Origin: Allobogoriella alba
GTDB taxonomy: Bacteria; Actinomycetota; Actinomycetes; Actinomycetales; Actinomycetaceae
Direction of reading: 5' to 3'
Length of the DNA: 64,000 bases
Assembly: GCF_042665525.1 (NCBI RefSeq)
Contig: NZ_JBHTCQ010000002.1
Span: forward strand, 248,001 to 312,000
Part shown: positions 61,157 through 64,000 of the stretch, piece after piece
Layout: every line of letters starts with the position of its first letter
Position numbering within the stretch: the first letter of the stretch is position 1
Notes under the pieces: generated by a model
Seen by the model: only the letters and a program-made list of their open reading frames with translations
What the model was told of the DNA's origin: nothing
Database searches by the model: none
Program-made: the position numbers and the translations under genes

Positions 61157-62494
61157 TCAGTACGGCCGGTTGAACCGGTCGGGCTGGTACGTGAGGAACC
61201 GCGCCGCACCGAGGCCGAAGGACTCCGCGGTGCGGTTCATCTCCTCGCTGGACTCGCCACCGGTCCACCGGCCGCGGTCCAGCCGGTCGAGCAACAGGTG
61301 CGCCGCGGCGAGACGTTCGGCGTCGGAGAAGCCGCAGTGTGCGGGGGAGGCGACGTAGGTCTGCCGCAGGAGCCGCGCGTTGCCGGCCTCCCGGACCTCG
61401 CGCTGGTACTCCTGCTGCTGCGCAACGGTGGAGATCTGGTCCCCGATGTTGTTCATGGTCACCACGGGCACGTCGAGCTCGCCGGTGACGTCGAGCCGGG
61501 CGAACCGCGTCAGCGCGTCCGGGTCGGCGCTGATCCGCGGCGCGTCGCGCAGGGCGGCGAGGTCTTCCTGCAGCGAGAGGCCGGCCTGGCCGTAGAGGCG
61601 CTCGACGACGGCGCGGGCCTCGTCGGAGACCCGCTCCAGCTGCACGGCGTAGTCGATCCCGACGTTCCAGGACGGGTTCCCGCCGTACACCTGGGTAAGC
61701 GTGTGGCGGCTGCTCATCGCCTGCCCGATGTAGGGGAGGCTGTCGCCCGAGAGCGCGCCGTACCACCCGGCCTGGTAGGAGGCGGTGTCCCGGGGGTCGG
61801 GTCGTGGTGCCGACTCCGACCAGGCGGGGAGCTGGCCGATGGCCGCGGCGAGGGCGATGCGGGCCCGGCCCTCGGGGGTCTGCTGGGCGTCGGCGAGGTG
61901 CGCCTGCCAGGCCGCGATGGCCGCGTCCCGGTCGGGGATGTCGATGACGGGGAGGTCGCCGGCGGGGTCGGTCAGCTCGGAGAGCACGAAGACGGTGTCG
62001 AGCTTCTGGTTCCACTGGGCAACGGCGCCGGACAGCCCACCGCACATCGCGACCGCGCCGTCGATCTCCTCCGGGTGCTCCTGGGCGACGCCGGCGGCGA
62101 CGAATCCACCCATAGAGGCGCCCATCGCGATCACCCGCGAGGGCTCGCCGGCCTCGGCGGCGAACCGGTGGACCGCCTCGACCTGGTTGTCGATCGCCTG
62201 GGAGATGTCCCAACCGGTCACGGCCCGGCTGGTGCCGCCGTAGGCCGCGCCGTCCTCGAGCAGCGCCCGATGGGTGGGCGTCACGGTCCCGCCCGCGAAG
62301 TCGAGGTCGACGAAGACCGTGCCGTTCCAGTCCGGTGGGACGAGGAACTCGTACGGGGTGGTGTCGTCGAGCGTGCCCGAGACCTCGGTCGGTTCGTCGG
62401 CGGAGGCCGGCGCGACGGCGAGCACCGAGACGGCGAGCGTCGCGGCCAGGACGCCGGCCACCCGGGTGCGGGGGCGACGGGTCGTGCGGTTCAC
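61157..62494 (-). CDS. secreted alpha/beta hydrolase (paralogue of the 44833 protein)
   Basis: 445 residues. Signal peptide VAGVLAATLAVSVLAVAPASA, then YEFLVPPDWNGTVFVDLDFAGG. The nucleophile elbow is MGASMGG, the Asp in MNNIGDQ and the His in SPAHCGFS. It parallels the 44833-46215 product in order and length. The GTG at 62494 is preceded by GGAGG. Two MarR-type dyads lie upstream. The likely role is extracellular hydrolysis of an ester-like substrate. Confidence 0.87.
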   Translation of the reverse strand: MNRTTRRPRTRVAGVLAATLAVSVLAVAPASADEPTEVSGTLDDTTPYEFLVPPDWNGTVFVDLDFAGGTVTPTHRALLEDGAAYGGTSRAVTGWDISQAIDNQVEAVHRFAAEAGEPSRVIAMGASMGGFVAAGVAQEHPEEIDGAVAMCGGLSGAVAQWNQKLDTVFVLSELTDPAGDLPVIDIPDRDAAIAAWQAHLADAQQTPEGRARIALAAAIGQLPAWSESAPRPDPRDTASYQAGWYGALSGDSLPYIGQAMSSRHTLTQVYGGNPSWNVGIDYAVQLERVSDEARAVVERLYGQAGLSLQEDLAALRDAPRISADPDALTRFARLDVTGELDVPVVTMNNIGDQISTVAQQQEYQREVREAGNARLLRQTYVASPAHCGFSDAERLAAAHLLLDRLDRGRWTGGESSEEMNRTAESFGLGAARFLTYQPDRFNRPY

Positions 62495-62606
62495 GGGCTG
62501 CCTCCATCGTTCAACGTCATCGTTGCGGCGCGTCCGGCGGCCGTGCGCGGTGGTGAGCGGCGGGCACGACAGCGGACGCAAGGAGCATGGCGAACGGTGG
62601 ATCGAG

Positions 62607-62623
62607 TGTCAAGGAACTTGATA
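62607..62623. promoter_or_regulatory. MarR-like dyad over the -35 of the secreted hydrolase
   Basis: TGTCAAG-GAA-CTTGATA matches TATCAAG-N3-CTTGATA with one mismatch. On the minus strand it contains TTGACA (62607-62612), with CATGCT 17 bp downstream as -10, the promoter of the gene at 61157-62494. Confidence 0.6.
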
Positions 62624-62670
62624 CTGAGCCCAGCTGCATGGTGGGGCGCGGAGAGCCGCGGCGGCGGACG

Positions 62671-62724
62671 TTGACGGTCTCCGGGTGACCCAATACGGTG
62701 CGTGCGATATCAGGTAGCTTGATA
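62671..62724 (+). promoter_or_regulatory. promoter and MarR-like dyad of the secreted esterase
   Basis: TTGACG (62671-62676) and TACGGT (62694-62699) have 17-bp spacing and predict a start near 62706. TATCAGG-TAG-CTTGATA (62708-62724) covers +2 to +18 with one mismatch to TATCAAG-N3-CTTGATA. Confidence 0.6.
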
Positions 62725-62750
62725 AGTGTCGCCTTCGATGGAGAAGCGCC

Positions 62751-64000
62751 ATGGACCTCGGCTCGCCGCAGCCTCACGTCAGTCGCCGCCCGCTTCGCGC
62801 CCTCGCCCTGCTCGGGGCGCTGGCACTGAGCACCAGTGCCTGGGGCGCCACCGCCGTCGGGACCGGGGAGCCGGCCGCCGCCGGGTCACCCGCCGACGGT
62901 GGTGGTGGCGGTGTCGCGGGCCTGCCCGACGGCGTGCCGCCGGCCGCGCTGGCCGCGGAGCCCGCGCTGCCCGAACCGGATGGCTGGCCGTTCTCGGAGG
63001 ACTTCCCGCGCACCTCGGGAACGCACCGCCTCGATGACGGCGCACTGCTCTGGTCGGACTGGCTGTACGACGACACCGGAGCGGGGCGCTACTCCTACGA
63101 GGACCCGGACGCCGTCGCCAACGGCGCGGACATCTTCCGTGCCGGCATCGGGCTGGCCGGGTCGCGCTCGTACTGGCGCGTGGACTGGAACAGCCTGGTG
63201 GACCCGGACCTGCCCATCGCGGCGTGGGCGCTGGACGTCGACGACGATGCCGGGACCGGAACCGCCGAGTGGCCCGCGGACGCGAGGGTCTCCTCGCCCG
63301 GCGTCGACCGGACGCTGGTGGTCTCCTCCCGCGGCGCCTGGCTCATCGGCGCCGACGGATCGCGCACCGACCTGCTGGACGCCGGCGCGGAGCTCGTCGT
63401 GGACGTCGAGGCCCGGTCGTTCGTCCTGTCCGTCCCGAGAACTGCCCTTCGGGTGAACGGCGAGTGGCGCGTGCGCCTGGCCGCCGGCGTCGCGAACGAG
63501 GCAGGCACGGGCTTCGCCGCACCGCCCGAGGCGGCCGGTGGCACCCGCGTCTACAACGCGGCCTTCCGCGACCGGGAGGACGAGCCGTACCTCGTCGGAG
63601 GCTTCGGCGGCATGGAGACGCGCTGGAACAACGGCGCCCAGTCGGCCGCCCTGACGGAGGGCACGGTCGCCGACTTTGCGCTCGACGTCGACTGGCGCGC
63701 GCTGGCCAGGGGCGCGACGACGCCGCAGCCCCGCCCGACCGGGTTCTCCACCCGCTGGTACGTCTCGTCGGTGGACCTCGGCCAGGGCCTCGAGCCCGAC
63801 GTGCGCGAACCGCAGGGGATGCCGCCGGACAACCGCCCGCGTGTCTACGGCAGGGTGCAGCCGTACGCGATCTACGTTCCCACCGGCTACGACCGGCGGT
63901 CGCCCGCGCCGCTGACGATCCTGCTCCACGGCGGCGGCGGGAACCACAACTCCTACGCCGGCACGGGCGCGGGCGAGCTGTACGGTCCGATGTGCGAGGA
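62751..64000 (+). CDS. large secreted esterase, N-terminal part (3' end off the window)
   Basis: The frame is open for 416 codons to the edge. Signal peptide RALALLGALALSTSAWGATA is followed by a Gly/Ala/Pro linker and then a ~250-residue beta-rich domain (EDFPRTSGTHRLDDGALLW, RSYWRVDWNSL) like the glucodextranase/DOMON-type modules. The end holds the start of an alpha/beta hydrolase domain (AIYVPTGYDRRSPAPLTILLHGGGGNHNSY) with the HGGGG oxyanion loop. GATGGAGAAG precedes the ATG at 62751. The catalytic Ser should lie beyond the edge. It is probably an extracellular polyester or glycan esterase. Confidence 0.85.
   Translation, partial: MDLGSPQPHVSRRPLRALALLGALALSTSAWGATAVGTGEPAAAGSPADGGGGGVAGLPDGVPPAALAAEPALPEPDGWPFSEDFPRTSGTHRLDDGALLWSDWLYDDTGAGRYSYEDPDAVANGADIFRAGIGLAGSRSYWRVDWNSLVDPDLPIAAWALDVDDDAGTGTAEWPADARVSSPGVDRTLVVSSRGAWLIGADGSRTDLLDAGAELVVDVEARSFVLSVPRTALRVNGEWRVRLAAGVANEAGTGFAAPPEAAGGTRVYNAAFRDREDEPYLVGGFGGMETRWNNGAQSAALTEGTVADFALDVDWRALARGATTPQPRPTGFSTRWYVSSVDLGQGLEPDVREPQGMPPDNRPRVYGRVQPYAIYVPTGYDRRSPAPLTILLHGGGGNHNSYAGTGAGELYGPMCE

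Noticed and set aside
62512..62525. CAACG-N4-CGTTG as a second copy of the 51872 palindrome
   Set aside because: Arms are only 5 bp with different spacing, too weak to call the same operator.
1..64000. CRISPR arrays, IS elements, tRNA or rRNA genes
   Set aside because: No regularly spaced repeats, transposase motifs, cloverleaf or rRNA sequences were recognised.

Overview
The window is chromosomal DNA from a high-GC actinobacterium, most likely a member of Micrococcales (Cellulomonas, Georgenia or Ruania-like). This rests on the very high GC, many start codons that follow a TANNNT -10 box by 6-8 nt (leaderless transcripts), a DUF6318 lipoprotein, a DUF222/HNH protein with an actinobacterial LexA-type box, and the dominance of lipoprotein-dependent ABC sugar importers. 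No rRNA, tRNA, CRISPR array or transposase was seen. No stretch longer than about 300 bases lacks a gene.

Layout. (1) 1-6814, minus strand: a polyol/sugar-alcohol type operon with a 19-codon leader ORF, an FAD oxidase, a zinc dehydrogenase, an FGGY kinase, a binding protein and two permeases (the last runs off the left edge), behind a TATAGACG-type operator. (2) 7000-12618: a second zinc dehydrogenase, a DUF385-type protein, small unknowns, an orphan binding protein and a Na+:alanine/glycine symporter. (3) 12628-17551: two paralogous membrane proteins flank a small, less GC-rich island (secreted PKD-like protein, DUF6318 lipoprotein, DUF222-HNH nuclease with a LexA-type box and flanking 18-bp palindromes). 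(4) 17567-21831: GH29 alpha-L-fucosidase with its own ABC importer. (5) 21945-27891: truncated GNAT, AraC regulator, and a divergent GH4 glycosidase/ABC importer operon. (6) 27884-35640: two divergent catabolic operons around a 36-bp dyad. One encodes a binding protein, an amidohydrolase, an FAD monooxygenase and IclR. The other encodes an SDR, an aldehyde dehydrogenase and a binding protein. (7) 35705-36247: a SAM-clan riboswitch in front of an unknown 125-residue protein. (8) 36303-43904: a GntR regulator whose CCGATC-type operators recur before a Gfo/Idh/MocA oxidoreductase and before an ABC importer/GH2 operon.

(9) 43926-51722, minus strand: a tightly overlapped operon with a PhnD-PhnC-fused PhnE type transporter, a cytochrome P450, a PaaX regulator, a secreted alpha/beta hydrolase and an SDR. 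There are no phosphonate-degrading genes. (10) 51998-60571, plus strand: an eight-gene overlapped operon with a polar-amino-acid-type ABC importer, a CapA-like phosphatase, a CaiB-type CoA-transferase, two 2-hydroxyacyl-CoA-dehydratase-like subunits that lack the usual Fe-S cysteines, and an MFS exporter. (11) 60576-64000: a MarR regulator, a second secreted hydrolase paralogous to the one in (9), and the first 416 codons of a large secreted esterase. A shared dyad, TATCAAG-N3-CTTGATA, overlaps the promoters of the block 10 operon and of both block 11 hydrolases.

Taken together the window is a catabolic, regulator-rich accessory region: polymers or esters are cut outside the cell, products are imported by dedicated ABC systems, and sugars, polyols or organic acids are oxidised or activated to CoA esters inside.
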